Source: Bordetella parapertussis
Lineage (GTDB): Bacteria; Pseudomonadota; Gammaproteobacteria; Burkholderiales; JACQAP01
Direction of reading: 5' to 3'
Assembly (NCBI GenBank): GCA_945900965.1
Contig: CAMDKM010000004.1
Span: 1-64,000 of the forward strand
Length of the DNA: 64,000 nt
Of this stretch, positions 9,152 to 18,138 are shown piece after piece; the stretch's first letter is position 1, and the number at the start of each line of letters is the position of its first letter. The notes under the pieces were generated by a model. That model saw nothing but the letters and a program-made list of their open reading frames with translations, searched no databases and had not been told where the DNA came from. A program made the translations under genes and the position numbers.

Positions 9152-10891
9152 TTAGGTCGAAAATTCCGCCAAGGCAGATTGCGTCTGGCTATTTGCCATC
9201 CCTTGCCACCAGTCGGCGGTGAGCAATTCCCCATGGCGCTCCAGGAAGGGCGGGAGCAGATCCGGCGGAATGGACAGGAATCGCAGCCATTCCTCGGGAA
9301 ACACGTCGTTCGCGCCGACATGGAACCAGGGCTCCGCGCTGGTTTCTTCTTCGTAGGTACGCGCGGCCGGCATGTCCCGAAACACGCAGTCGCCGAGCGC
9401 GCATAACTCGTCGTAGTCATAGAAAATCACGCGACCATGTCGGGTCACGCCGAAATTCTTCAGCAGCAAATCTCCGGGAAAGACATCGGCGGCCGCCAAA
9501 TCGCGTATAGCCTGACCGTAATCGAGCAGTGCGGCCTCGGCCGCCGTAGGGTCGGCTTCATTCAGATACAGATCGAGCGGGCGCAGTCGGCGTTCGATAT
9601 AGCAGTGTTCGACGATGACATCGTCGCCCTCGACACGGCAACTCTGTCCGGCCTGGGTCGTCAGTTCTTCCAGCAGCGAAGGCATGAAGCGCGAGCGCGG
9701 CAGGCGCAACTGCTTGAACTCCTGTGCATCGACCAGGCGGCCGGCGCGATCATGATGAAAGACCATCTGGTAACGCTCCAGCACTTCCGCGCGGCTGCTG
9801 TTCTTGGGCGCGCCGAAACGATCACGAATGACCTTGAACACCAAATCGAGGGAGGGCAGGGTAAACACGATCATCACCAGCCCGCGTTTTCCCGGCGCAT
9901 GAACGAACGTGTCGAACGAGGCATCGAGGTGACGACGCAGGGCGAAGTAGCGTTCGGTCTTGCCCTGCTTGGCACGTCCCAACACGGTATAAAGTTCGTC
10001 CACCGGTTTATGCGGCATGAAACTGCGCAGCAGGGTGACGGCGGCGCTGATGGCCGGCAGATCAACATGAAAATAAGAACGGGAGAAACCGAACAGGGAG
10101 CTGATGTCGTTGCGTGCCAACATGACTGCGTTGACGACGATGCCGTTGGCGCCATGCTCGAAGCTTATGACAAGAGGCGTCATGGCACCGTCGCCGATCA
10201 GGCGCCCGACTACACAGGCGGTATTGCCCCGATAGAACGTCGGCTCGATGATTTCGATCGATTGTGGCGCCGCACTTTGCCGGCGGCTGTCGAAGTTCCG
10301 GTTTATCTCGGCGGTGATTTGGCGTACCGCCGCCGCGGCATCGCGGACTGCATCGGCGAATGGCAGGTCAGCGACGATGTCGGCCACTGCGGCATGCAGC
10401 GACTGGCTGACGGGATAGACGCGTATCGGCACCGACCCGGAGGCGCGGCCTACGTTTGTGGAGGTGAACTCCACTTCGGGGTTGACCCCCACAGTCCCGA
10501 AGAAGTCGCGTGTAATCGAATTAAAAAAGGTGCGGTAAAAATCGCTGTCCGGAAGTCGGCCAATGAGCGCTTCATATTCATGCTTGATGGCGACCCACAG
10601 TTCCAGTTCCTGGTGCCGGCTGGATAGAAGTTCGCCGAGTTCGCCCCGGCAATTCGCTACACATTGCTCATACAGATCAATACGCGTCGTTGCGTCGGCG
10701 CGTGCGGCATTCCAGTCGCACGACAAAAAATGCGCCGCCGCGCGCCGCGTTACTGATGCAAAAGCCTCGTTATAGCGGCGAAACTGTTCGACAATCAACG
10801 CCGCCGCCGCGCTCGCCGGGACCGCGGCGCCCCGCGGTCCCGTTGTCGTCTGATCCACCACGAAGAGTCGTGGTTGCATGACAGCGTTCAT
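9152..10891 (-). CDS. aceK: Isocitrate dehydrogenase kinase/phosphatase
   Basis: Bifunctional enzyme that phosphorylates and dephosphorylates isocitrate dehydrogenase, steering isocitrate into the glyoxylate shunt. The 579-aa protein matches family length. Recognisable stretches include the N-terminal regulatory half, the P-loop-like GKRGLVMIVFTLPSLDLVFK, LEELTTQAG, and the kinase catalytic segment FPGDLLLKNFGVTRHGRVIFYDYDEL, with C-terminal PEEWLRFLSIP. ATG 10891 lies seven bases after the aceA stop; an alternative GTG/ATG-type start to 10909 would overlap aceA, and no strong Shine-Dalgarno separates the two. It is co-transcribed with aceA. Confidence 0.95.
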   Translation of the reverse strand: MNAVMQPRLFVVDQTTTGPRGAAVPASAAAALIVEQFRRYNEAFASVTRRAAAHFLSCDWNAARADATTRIDLYEQCVANCRGELGELLSSRHQELELWVAIKHEYEALIGRLPDSDFYRTFFNSITRDFFGTVGVNPEVEFTSTNVGRASGSVPIRVYPVSQSLHAAVADIVADLPFADAVRDAAAAVRQITAEINRNFDSRRQSAAPQSIEIIEPTFYRGNTACVVGRLIGDGAMTPLVISFEHGANGIVVNAVMLARNDISSLFGFSRSYFHVDLPAISAAVTLLRSFMPHKPVDELYTVLGRAKQGKTERYFALRRHLDASFDTFVHAPGKRGLVMIVFTLPSLDLVFKVIRDRFGAPKNSSRAEVLERYQMVFHHDRAGRLVDAQEFKQLRLPRSRFMPSLLEELTTQAGQSCRVEGDDVIVEHCYIERRLRPLDLYLNEADPTAAEAALLDYGQAIRDLAAADVFPGDLLLKNFGVTRHGRVIFYDYDELCALGDCVFRDMPAARTYEEETSAEPWFHVGANDVFPEEWLRFLSIPPDLLPPFLERHGELLTADWWQGMANSQTQSALAEFST

Positions 10892-10898
10892 GTCGCGG

Positions 10899-12209
10899 TT
10901 ATGCCACACGTTCCTTCGTGGGTGCGGTTGCGTGGAACTGTTCTTCCTCGGTGCTGCCCGCTAATGCCACGGTGGAAGCCTGACCTGCCGTGATAACCGT
11001 CTGTACTGCGTCGAAATAACCCGTGCCCACGAAAGCCTGGTGCTTGGTGGCGCGATAACCCGCCTGTTCCTGACCAAATTCGCGCTGCTGTAACTGGGAG
11101 TAGCCGAACATGCCGTCGTTGCGATAGGCGGTGGCCAGTTCGAACATAGACAAGTTCAGGGCGTGCCAGCCGGCTAACGTGATGAACTGGAAACGATAAC
11201 CCATCGCTGCCAACTCTTCGCGCCAGCGTTTCATGGTGGCTGCATCGAGATTGGCTTGCCAGTTGAACGAGGGAGAGCAGTTATAAGCCAACATTTTGCC
11301 GGGATATTTGCCACGCACTGCTTCGGCGAATCGGCGGGCCTCGGCCAGATTCGGGCGCGAGGTTTCGCACCAGATCAGGTCGGCATAGGGAGCATAAGCA
11401 AGGCCACGCGCAATGGCCTGATCAATGCCCGGCTTCACATGATAAAAGCCTTCGTGGGAACGCTCGCCGGTGAGGAAGGCGGCATCGCGGGGATCGTGAT
11501 CCGACAGCAGAAGATTGGCCGCATCGGCGTCTGTTCGCGCCATGATCAGCGTGGGCACATCCATGACGTCGGCCGCCAGACGAGCCGCGACCAGTTTGTT
11601 GATCGCTTCCTCGGTGGAGACCAGTACCTTGCCACCCATGTGGCCGCATTTCTTGGCGGAGGAGAGCTGATCTTCGAAATGGACCGCCGCCGCGCCGGCA
11701 TGGATCAGCGCCTTGGCCAGTTCGAAAGCGTTGAGATTGCCGCCAAAGCCTGCTTCGGCATCGGCTATGACCGGAACGATCCAGTCAATATCGGACTTTC
11801 CGCCGAGATGGTGAATCTGATCGGTGCGCAGCAGCGCATTGTTGATGCGTTCGACCATTTTGGGCACGGAATCCACGGGGTAGAGGCTTTGATCGGGATA
11901 CATTTCCCCGGCGCTGTTGCCGTCGCCCGCCACCTGCCAGCCGGAGCAGTAAATTGCCTTGAGCCCGGCCTGCACCGCCTGTATGGCCTGGTTGCCGCTC
12001 ATGCAACCCAGCGCGCCGATGGCGTGCTCGCCATGCAGCATCTTCCAGAATTTTTCCGCACCCAGGCGCGCGAGCGAATGTTCGATATGTACCGAACCGC
12101 GCAGCCGCAAGACATCTTCCGCTTTGTAAGGCCGCTGCACCCCGTTCCAACGGGGGTTGTGCGACCACTCGGCTGTCAACGCTTGATTCTTGAGTTCTTG
12201 TTGCTTCAT
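10899..12209 (-). CDS. aceA: Isocitrate lyase
   Basis: Cleaves isocitrate to glyoxylate and succinate, the first step of the glyoxylate shunt. 436 aa from ATG 12209, chosen because AAGGAG lies about ten bases upstream; an in-frame upstream ATG at 12242 lacks one. Catalytic cysteine C188 is in the signature KKCGHMGGK, with metal ligands in [13 protein letters not shown] and substrate residues in YNCSPSFNW. The distal gene is aceK; no malate synthase gene is in the window. A perfect palindrome and the divergent DUF3612 regulator gene lie upstream, suggesting local control of the shunt. Confidence 0.97.
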   Translation of the reverse strand: MKQQELKNQALTAEWSHNPRWNGVQRPYKAEDVLRLRGSVHIEHSLARLGAEKFWKMLHGEHAIGALGCMSGNQAIQAVQAGLKAIYCSGWQVAGDGNSAGEMYPDQSLYPVDSVPKMVERINNALLRTDQIHHLGGKSDIDWIVPVIADAEAGFGGNLNAFELAKALIHAGAAAVHFEDQLSSAKKCGHMGGKVLVSTEEAINKLVAARLAADVMDVPTLIMARTDADAANLLLSDHDPRDAAFLTGERSHEGFYHVKPGIDQAIARGLAYAPYADLIWCETSRPNLAEARRFAEAVRGKYPGKMLAYNCSPSFNWQANLDAATMKRWREELAAMGYRFQFITLAGWHALNLSMFELATAYRNDGMFGYSQLQQREFGQEQAGYRATKHQAFVGTGYFDAVQTVITAGQASTVALAGSTEEEQFHATAPTKERVA

Positions 12210-12331
12210 GTTCGTAGGCTCCTTGGTGAGGGGGGAATTCAATCTGCTCGCAGGAAACTGCTCGCAGGAAACTTGCCAGCTTGATGAAGACAGCCTAAAC
12301 TAAAAATCATGAGCATTTACACAATAGAAAT

Positions 12332-12344
12332 TTCACAATGTGAA
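12332..12344. promoter_or_regulatory. Palindromic operator candidate between aceA and its divergent regulator
   Basis: TTCACA-A-TGTGAA is a perfect 13-bp palindrome. A third half-site TTTCAC follows at 12345-12350 and a degenerate one, TTTACAC, precedes at 12316-12322. The last half-site ends three bases before the regulator ATG at 12353, so a bound protein would block its own translation start or promoter as well as the aceA promoter. Confidence 0.6.
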
Positions 12345-12352
12345 TTTCACTC

Positions 12353-13852
12353 ATGGCTGGATTGATACGCCAAGGGCATTTTCTGGGTGCAAAATTGCGC
12401 GCCCTGCGCAAGCGCAATGGCCTGACACTTGACGAATTGTCGGCACGCTGTGTACAAATCGACGCCGAAAGTGCTCCCTCGGTCTCGTATCTCAGCATGG
12501 TCGAGACGGGCAAACGCATGCCTTCGACCGAAACCCTCAAGACCCTGGCAGGCGTGTTCAGCAAAGACCTGCGCTGGTTTCTGGATGAAAACCCGGAAGT
12601 GGAAGTGACCCCGCAACGCCGCGAGCGCGGTGGGCTGGCGGCGATGCCCCTGGAGCCGGCATTCCTCTTTTCCCACGACTTGTTGCGCAACGCATTGCCG
12701 GAGCTGTTAAGCCAGACAGGTACCACTGGACAACAGTTTGCGCAGCTCTTGATTCGAGTGTGGCAGGAAACGCGGCATAACGATTTTCCGGACATCGAGC
12801 GCGCCGCGGAACTGGCCGGCAAGCGCGAGATGCCGCTGTCGCTCGATGCCTTGATGGCCATCGGAAAGCACCATGGACTGCAGATTCGCTGGTTCGACGG
12901 AAACGCCGACAAGAGTGGTAGCCCAATGTTGCGCTCGCGGTTCGAGGCGCCGGGAACCGTATTCATTAATCGTCGCCTGCGCGAACAAGAAGAACGCCTG
13001 AAATACGATCTGGCGTTTGCGATCGGCCACAAGATTTTGCATAACGGCGATGGAATACTGCCGGCACGCCGCGCCAGCCAACAAGATGGCGAAGCCACGC
13101 TGGTGGCGCCTAGCGTCGCGGGCATGGGAACCCAGGATGTGCTGCATGCCTGGCGCGATTTCGAATGCAGTTTTTTTGCCGGGGCATTGCTGTGTCCGCG
13201 CATTCCCTTCCGCCGTTACCTGGTGCGCGAATCGCACAACGTGGCGGCTTGCCGCAAACTGGGCCTGACCGCGGCCGTGGTGATGCGTCGGATGACAGCC
13301 GTGTCACCCTATCGCCATTGGCATTTCTTCGATGCTTATCCGCCGGGGCTACTGCGCGCAGTCTATCGCGGCAATGGCATTCCGCTGCCTTGGGGAAACA
13401 TGAGCCTGGTGTCGGACCCTTGTCCGCGCTGGGCGGTGTTTCAGATGTTGCGCGAGCCGCCAGTTGGCAAGGCTGCGCAGACACCACGCTCGCAAATTTC
13501 GATCATGCACGAGGGGAAATCATCGCGCCTGTATTGTTGCCACTCGATGGTAACGTGCGATGCTGCCGACGTGACGCATGTATTGTCGGTTGGTATCGAT
13601 CTGGTACCTGCCCTGGAGGCACAGGGGTTCGATGGCGAGGAAATCGTGGCGTCCGTGGCGCAGTCTTGCGCCCGCGGCGGAGGCGATGGCGCGATACCGT
13701 TGGTCGCGGCGAAAGCCATGCGGGCGATATCGAAAGTGCTGAGCATTGGCTGGATTGCCGACGCGTTGAACTCAACAGCGAGCATCATCTGCCCACGGAG
13801 CAATACCTGCCCTCGCGAACCGAAACGCTGCCCTGTCGTGGCCAGTCACTGA
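12353..13852 (+). CDS. XRE-type transcriptional regulator with IrrE/ImmA-like region and DUF3612, probable glyoxylate-shunt regulator
   Basis: 499 aa. Residues about 10-70 form an HTH_3 domain (KLRALRKRNGLTLDELSARC ... SYLSMVETGKRMPS). The middle, about 180-300, has ImmA/IrrE-like features (FINRRLREQEERLKYDLAFA, then IGHKILH in place of an HExxH zinc motif). The C-terminal half matches my memory of DUF3612 regulators next to aceA in betaproteobacteria, and resembles RamB/ScfR regulators of acetate metabolism. The catalytic glutamate is absent, so it probably senses a ligand and does not cleave protein. It is divergent from aceA across the 12332-12344 palindrome. The last 25 residues have unusual composition and may reflect a lost stop. 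Confidence 0.8.
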   Translation: MAGLIRQGHFLGAKLRALRKRNGLTLDELSARCVQIDAESAPSVSYLSMVETGKRMPSTETLKTLAGVFSKDLRWFLDENPEVEVTPQRRERGGLAAMPLEPAFLFSHDLLRNALPELLSQTGTTGQQFAQLLIRVWQETRHNDFPDIERAAELAGKREMPLSLDALMAIGKHHGLQIRWFDGNADKSGSPMLRSRFEAPGTVFINRRLREQEERLKYDLAFAIGHKILHNGDGILPARRASQQDGEATLVAPSVAGMGTQDVLHAWRDFECSFFAGALLCPRIPFRRYLVRESHNVAACRKLGLTAAVVMRRMTAVSPYRHWHFFDAYPPGLLRAVYRGNGIPLPWGNMSLVSDPCPRWAVFQMLREPPVGKAAQTPRSQISIMHEGKSSRLYCCHSMVTCDAADVTHVLSVGIDLVPALEAQGFDGEEIVASVAQSCARGGGDGAIPLVAAKAMRAISKVLSIGWIADALNSTASIICPRSNTCPREPKRCPVVASH

Positions 13853-13897
13853 TCGTATTGCAGGAACAAAGGCAAACTCTCCCTCATCTCCGCCTAT

Positions 13898-13927
13898 CTG
13901 CTTCACTTCAAGTGTGCCCTTGTCCCG
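13898..13927 (+). repeat. 30-bp dispersed repeat, copy 1
   Basis: This 30-bp segment, which contains CTTCAAGTGTGCCCTTGT, recurs in inverted orientation at 25965-25994 with 28 of 30 bases identical. Both copies are flanked by C-rich sequence on one side and G-rich sequence on the other (CTCCC ... GGGAG), as in small palindromic mobile repeats. The 333-bp gap 13853-14185 holds this repeat, the palindrome at 13997-14038 and no recognised gene. Confidence 0.75.
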
Positions 13928-13996
13928 GCGGGAGAAGGGGGAACTTCACGCTCTGGCCTTCGACTTCTTGCTTGCCCTGATGGGCGCATAGCTCAT

Positions 13997-14038
13997 ACTC
14001 CCTTCTCCCTCGGGTAGGGCCGGGGATGAGGGAAGGGT
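13997..14038. repeat. REP-like imperfect palindrome (CTCCCTTCTCCC ... GATGAGGGAAGGG)
   Basis: The C-rich arm ACTCCCTTCTCCC and the G-rich arm GGGGATGAGGGAAGGGT form an imperfect hairpin around GGGTAGGGCC. The same composition is found in the element inside lhr at 21270-21310, so these are probably copies of one repeat family. Confidence 0.65.
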
Positions 14039-14185
14039 CTGCTTGCCGAGCTACACCGAAGAAGGATGACTCCATAGCCCTGCTCCGCGCCCCGCGTGGT
14101 TGATTTATAAGGTTGATTAGCCCCGCCACCGTCCCAAGTCGCGATCAAACCGCTTCAGTGAAACGGGCGGCGTAAAATACGCCGC

Positions 14186-17100
14186 ATGCAACCCGCCTTC
14201 GTCCATCTGCGCCTGCACAGCGAATATTCGATCGTTGACGGCATTGTTCGTCTTGACGCCGCGGTGGCGAAGGCGGCGGCGGATCAGATGCCGGCGCTGG
14301 CGCTGACCGACCTGAGCAACGTGTTCGGCATGGTGAAGTTCTACCAGTTGGCCAGGGGCGCAGGCCTGCAACCGATCATCGGCTGCGATGTGTGGATCAG
14401 CAATGAGGCCGACCGGGACAAACCTTTCCGCGCATTGTTCTTGTGTGCATCCCGCCCCGGCTATTTGAAACTCTGCGACTGGTTGACCCGTGCCTACCGG
14501 ACCAATCAGCATCGCGGGCGCGCCGAGTTACACAAGAAGTGGTTCGAGGAAAGCGGCACGGAGGGGCTGATCGCGTTGTCCGGCGCGCAATTCGGGGATA
14601 TCGGCCAGGCGTTGCTGGCGGAAAACCGCGATCTGGCGCAAACACTTGCGAGGCAATGGTCGCAGTGGTTTCCCGGGCGGTTTTATCTCGAGTTGCAACG
14701 CACCGGCCGCGCGCAGGACGACGCCCATGTCAAACGCGCGGTACGGCTCGCTTCCGAACTGAAACTTCCGGCCGTGGCGACTCATCCGGTGCAATTTCTC
14801 AAACGCGAGGATTTCATTGCCCACGAGGCGCGGGTTTGTATTGCCGAGGGTTACGTGCTCTCAGACCAGCGCCGCCCGCGTCCCTTCACGGAAGAGCAGT
14901 ACCTTAAGTCGCCTGTGGAAATGGGCGAACTGTTTGGCGACCTGCCCCGGGCGCTGGCGAATTCGGTGGAAATTGCTCGGCGCTGCCATTTCGCGCTGGA
15001 ACTGGGCAAGCCTCGCCTGCCCTTGTTTCCGACACCAGCGGGCATGCCGCTGGAGACTTATCTCCGCGAACGATCCGCGCAGGGCCTTGATGAGCGCCTG
15101 CATGCGCTTTATCCCGAAGAGACACTACGCAAAGAACAGATGCCGCGCTATCGCGAGCGTCTGGAATTTGAGATCAATACCATCCTGCAGATGGGGTTTC
15201 CCGGCTATTTCCTGATCGTCGCCGATTTCATCAACTGGGCCAAAGGCAATGGCGTGCCGGTAGGTCCGGGGCGGGGGTCCGGCGCGGGATCACTGGTGGC
15301 CTATGCGCTCGGCATCACCGATCTCGACCCGCTGCGCTACGGGCTGCTCTTCGAGCGCTTCCTGAATCCCGAGCGTGTTTCCATGCCGGACTTCGACGTG
15401 GATTTCTGCCAGGCGGGCCGCGACCGGGTGATCGATTACGTGCGCCAGAAGTACGGGGACGATTCGGTGTCGCAGATCGTGACTTTCGGCACCATGGCGG
15501 CCAAGGCGGTGGTGCGCGACGTCGGTCGCGTCATGGAATGGAACTACAGCCGCACCGATGAACTGGCGAAACTTATTCCCTTCCAGCCAGGCAAGCTGAT
15601 CACGCTGGAGATGGCGCGCGAGATGGAGCCGCGTTTGAAAGAGCGCGAAGAGGCCGAAGAGGAAACACGAGAGCTGCTGGCGCTCGCCGGCCAGCTCGAA
15701 GGTTTGAGCCGCAATGTGGGCATGCATGCCGGGGGCGTGCTGATCGCGCCCGGCAAACTCAGCGACTTCTGCCCCTTATACGCCGCCTCGGGCTCCGACA
15801 GCGCAGTGTCGCAGCTCGACAAGGACGATGTCGAGGCCATCGGTCTGGTGAAATTCGATTTTCTGGGCCTGACCACACTTACCATCCTCGACTGGACCCT
15901 GCGCTTCATCAAGCGTCTGGACCCGCGGGCGACCATTGCATTGGAAAGCCTGCCCCTGGATGACACGGCGGCGTACAAGATTTTTGCCAGCGCCAACACC
16001 ACGGCCGTGTTCCAGTTCGAATCGCGCGGCATGCGCGATTTGCTCAAGCAGGCGCGGCCCGACCGCTTCGAGGACATCATCGCGTTGGTGGCTTTGTATC
16101 GCCCCGGCCCGATGGAGCTGATTCCGGATTTCATCCAACGCAAACACGGCAAGCGCTTCGGTTATCCCGATCCGCGCGTGGAAACCGTGCTCGCTGAAAC
16201 CTACGGCATCATGGTGTACCAGGAACAGGTGATGCAGATGGCGCAGATCATCGGTGGCTACAGCCTGGGCGGCGCCGATTTGTTGCGCCGGGCGATGGGC
16301 AAGAAAAAAGCCGAGGAAATGGCACAGCATCGCGGCATTTTCCGCGAGGGCGCCGGCAAGAACGGATTGAGCGCAACCAAGGCCGACGAAATATTCGACT
16401 TGATGGAAAAGTTCGCCGGCTACGGATTCAACAAGTCGCATGCTGCGGCTTACGCTTTGGTGGCCTTTCAAACGGCGTACTTCAAGGCGCATCACCCGGC
16501 GGCATTCATGGCGGCCAACCTGTCGGCGATCATGGACGATACGGACAAGGTGCAGCAATTCCATGACGACGCGGTGCAGAACAAACTCGATGTGCTGCCC
16601 CCCAATATTCAGCAAAGCGAATATCGCTTTGTGCCGGTGGACAACCAGCGCATTCGGTACGGATTGGGTGCGGTGAAAGGCACCGGCGAATCCGCCATCA
16701 ACCATATCGTCGAGGCCCGCCAAAGCGATCCCTATCGAGACCTGTTCGATTTTTGCCGGCGGGTGGACAAGCGCATCGTCAATCGCCGTGTCATCGAGTC
16801 GCTGGTACGCGCCGGCGCCTTCGACTGTCTGAACGACCATCGCGCAAGTTTGCTGGCCTCGGTGGGCATTGCCATGGAGGCGGCCGAACAGGAAAGCCGA
16901 TCTGCATCCCAGGTCAGCCTGTTTGGCGATTCCGTCACGGCGAGCGATGGCCTCAAGCTTATCGAAGCATCACGCTGGGATTTGCGCGACCAATTGGCGA
17001 ACGAGAAACTGGCGCTGGGATTTTACCGCAGCGGTCACCCCTTCAGCGCGCTGGCCCAGGAGTTTTCCAGCATCGCCCGCACACCTCTGGGAAAAATTCA

Positions 17101-17638
17101 GCCCCCATCGCCGACCGAGCCGCCACGCGAACAGATCCTGGCCGGTGTGGTGGAATCGGTGCGGGTGCAAAAAACCGGTAACGGTCGCATGATGATCATG
17201 CTGATATCGGATGGCACCGGCAAACAGGAAATCACCGTCTACGACGAGGTCATGGACGCGCACCGCAATTTGGTGCGCGAAGATGCCGTGGTGATCGTGC
17301 AGGCCAAATTGCGGGCCTTTCGTCGTGGCGGGGAAGGCGAGGGCGAGGTCATGGTGCGGATCGTGGCGGAAAAAATCTACGATGTGGCCTCCGCGCGCGC
17401 GCGCTTCGGCCGTCAGCTCAAGCTGTCCATGAACGGGGCGGCGAACGCGAGGCGCCTCAAGGAATTGCTTGGCCCTTATCGCAACGGCAGCCTGCGGGTG
17501 TCCGTGGCCTATAGCAATAACAAGGCAACGGCGGATTTCGAGCTGGGAGAAGACTGGAAAGTCCGTCCGGACGACAACCTGATCGCGGATCTGGGCAAGT
17601 GGCTGGAGCCGAAGAATGTGCAAGTGGTGTACGCATGA
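14186..17638 (+). CDS. dnaE: DNA polymerase III subunit alpha
   Basis: Replicative polymerase catalytic subunit, 1150 aa, full family length. The N-terminal PHP domain starts with FVHLRLHSEYSIVDG. The PolIII palm aspartates are in MPDFDVDFCQAGRDRVIDYV, followed by GTMAAKAVVRDVGR. The fingers region contains IALVALYRPGPMELIP and the GYGFNKSHAAAYA motif. The C-terminus carries helix-hairpin-helix and OB-fold regions (about 1000-1080, VRVQKTGNGRMMIMLISDGT). Start ATG 14186. The stop overlaps the start of the next gene (ATGA at 17635), so dnaE, the cupin and lhr form one transcription unit. Confidence 0.97.
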   Translation: MQPAFVHLRLHSEYSIVDGIVRLDAAVAKAAADQMPALALTDLSNVFGMVKFYQLARGAGLQPIIGCDVWISNEADRDKPFRALFLCASRPGYLKLCDWLTRAYRTNQHRGRAELHKKWFEESGTEGLIALSGAQFGDIGQALLAENRDLAQTLARQWSQWFPGRFYLELQRTGRAQDDAHVKRAVRLASELKLPAVATHPVQFLKREDFIAHEARVCIAEGYVLSDQRRPRPFTEEQYLKSPVEMGELFGDLPRALANSVEIARRCHFALELGKPRLPLFPTPAGMPLETYLRERSAQGLDERLHALYPEETLRKEQMPRYRERLEFEINTILQMGFPGYFLIVADFINWAKGNGVPVGPGRGSGAGSLVAYALGITDLDPLRYGLLFERFLNPERVSMPDFDVDFCQAGRDRVIDYVRQKYGDDSVSQIVTFGTMAAKAVVRDVGRVMEWNYSRTDELAKLIPFQPGKLITLEMAREMEPRLKEREEAEEETRELLALAGQLEGLSRNVGMHAGGVLIAPGKLSDFCPLYAASGSDSAVSQLDKDDVEAIGLVKFDFLGLTTLTILDWTLRFIKRLDPRATIALESLPLDDTAAYKIFASANTTAVFQFESRGMRDLLKQARPDRFEDIIALVALYRPGPMELIPDFIQRKHGKRFGYPDPRVETVLAETYGIMVYQEQVMQMAQIIGGYSLGGADLLRRAMGKKKAEEMAQHRGIFREGAGKNGLSATKADEIFDLMEKFAGYGFNKSHAAAYALVAFQTAYFKAHHPAAFMAANLSAIMDDTDKVQQFHDDAVQNKLDVLPPNIQQSEYRFVPVDNQRIRYGLGAVKGTGESAINHIVEARQSDPYRDLFDFCRRVDKRIVNRRVIESLVRAGAFDCLNDHRASLLASVGIAMEAAEQESRSASQVSLFGDSVTASDGLKLIEASRWDLRDQLANEKLALGFYRSGHPFSALAQEFSSIARTPLGKIQPPSPTEPPREQILAGVVESVRVQKTGNGRMMIMLISDGTGKQEITVYDEVMDAHRNLVREDAVVIVQAKLRAFRRGGEGEGEVMVRIVAEKIYDVASARARFGRQLKLSMNGAANARRLKELLGPYRNGSLRVSVAYSNNKATADFELGEDWKVRPDDNLIADLGKWLEPKNVQVVYA

Positions 17639-18126
17639 AGCGGGTCAAGATCATCGATGAGGCCATGCTCAATGCCTTGAGCACTCAAGCACAAGCCAGC
17701 CCGCGCCGGCGCAAGAATCTGAATTTCCACGCACAAGAATCCGCGCCTGCCAACCGTCTGTTGAATGCCATCGAGCCGGAATCCTATGTGCAGCCGCACC
17801 GGCATCTCGACGCCACGAAGGACGAAACCCTGGTCGTGCTGCGCGGCGCGTTGGGGTTGATAGTGTTCAACGATCAGGGCCACGTTCTCGATCGCAGGCT
17901 ACTGCGCGCCAGTAGCGATGCCATCGGTGTCGATATCGCCCATGGAACTTGGCATACCTTTGTGGGGATCGATCCCGGTTCGATCATTTTCGAAGCCAAA
18001 GCCGGTCCTTACACGGCGCTTTCGAGCGAGGAAAAAGCAGGCTGGGCGCCCGCGGAAGGGGGCCCAGGTGCGGCGAATTATCTGGAACGGTTGCGTGACC
18101 AGTTTCGCCATGAACTCGCGGATTAG
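17635..18126 (+). CDS. wbuC: WbuC-family cupin-fold metalloprotein
   Basis: 163 aa from ATG 17635, translationally coupled to dnaE by an ATGA overlap. The core is a small cupin: MQ-type N-terminus IIDEAMLNAL, then PRRRKNLNFH, the metal-binding YVQPHRHLDATKDETLVVLRG (two histidines and a glutamate) and a second cupin motif HGTWHTFVGIDPGSIIFEAKAGPY. In enterobacteria WbuC lies in O-antigen clusters but its reaction is not established. Here it sits next to dnaE, so its role is open. The last 30 residues are a divergent tail. Confidence 0.85.
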   Translation: MKRVKIIDEAMLNALSTQAQASPRRRKNLNFHAQESAPANRLLNAIEPESYVQPHRHLDATKDETLVVLRGALGLIVFNDQGHVLDRRLLRASSDAIGVDIAHGTWHTFVGIDPGSIIFEAKAGPYTALSSEEKAGWAPAEGGPGAANYLERLRDQFRHELAD

Positions 18127-18138
18127 GGATCCGCAGTT

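Noticed and set aside
9437-10627. Long antisense frame (396 aa) inside aceK
   Set aside because: The opposite strand encodes a complete AceK; the antisense translation has no recognisable motif.
15776-16840. 354-aa antisense frame in dnaE
   Set aside because: Overlaps the intact dnaE polymerase core; composition-driven shadow.
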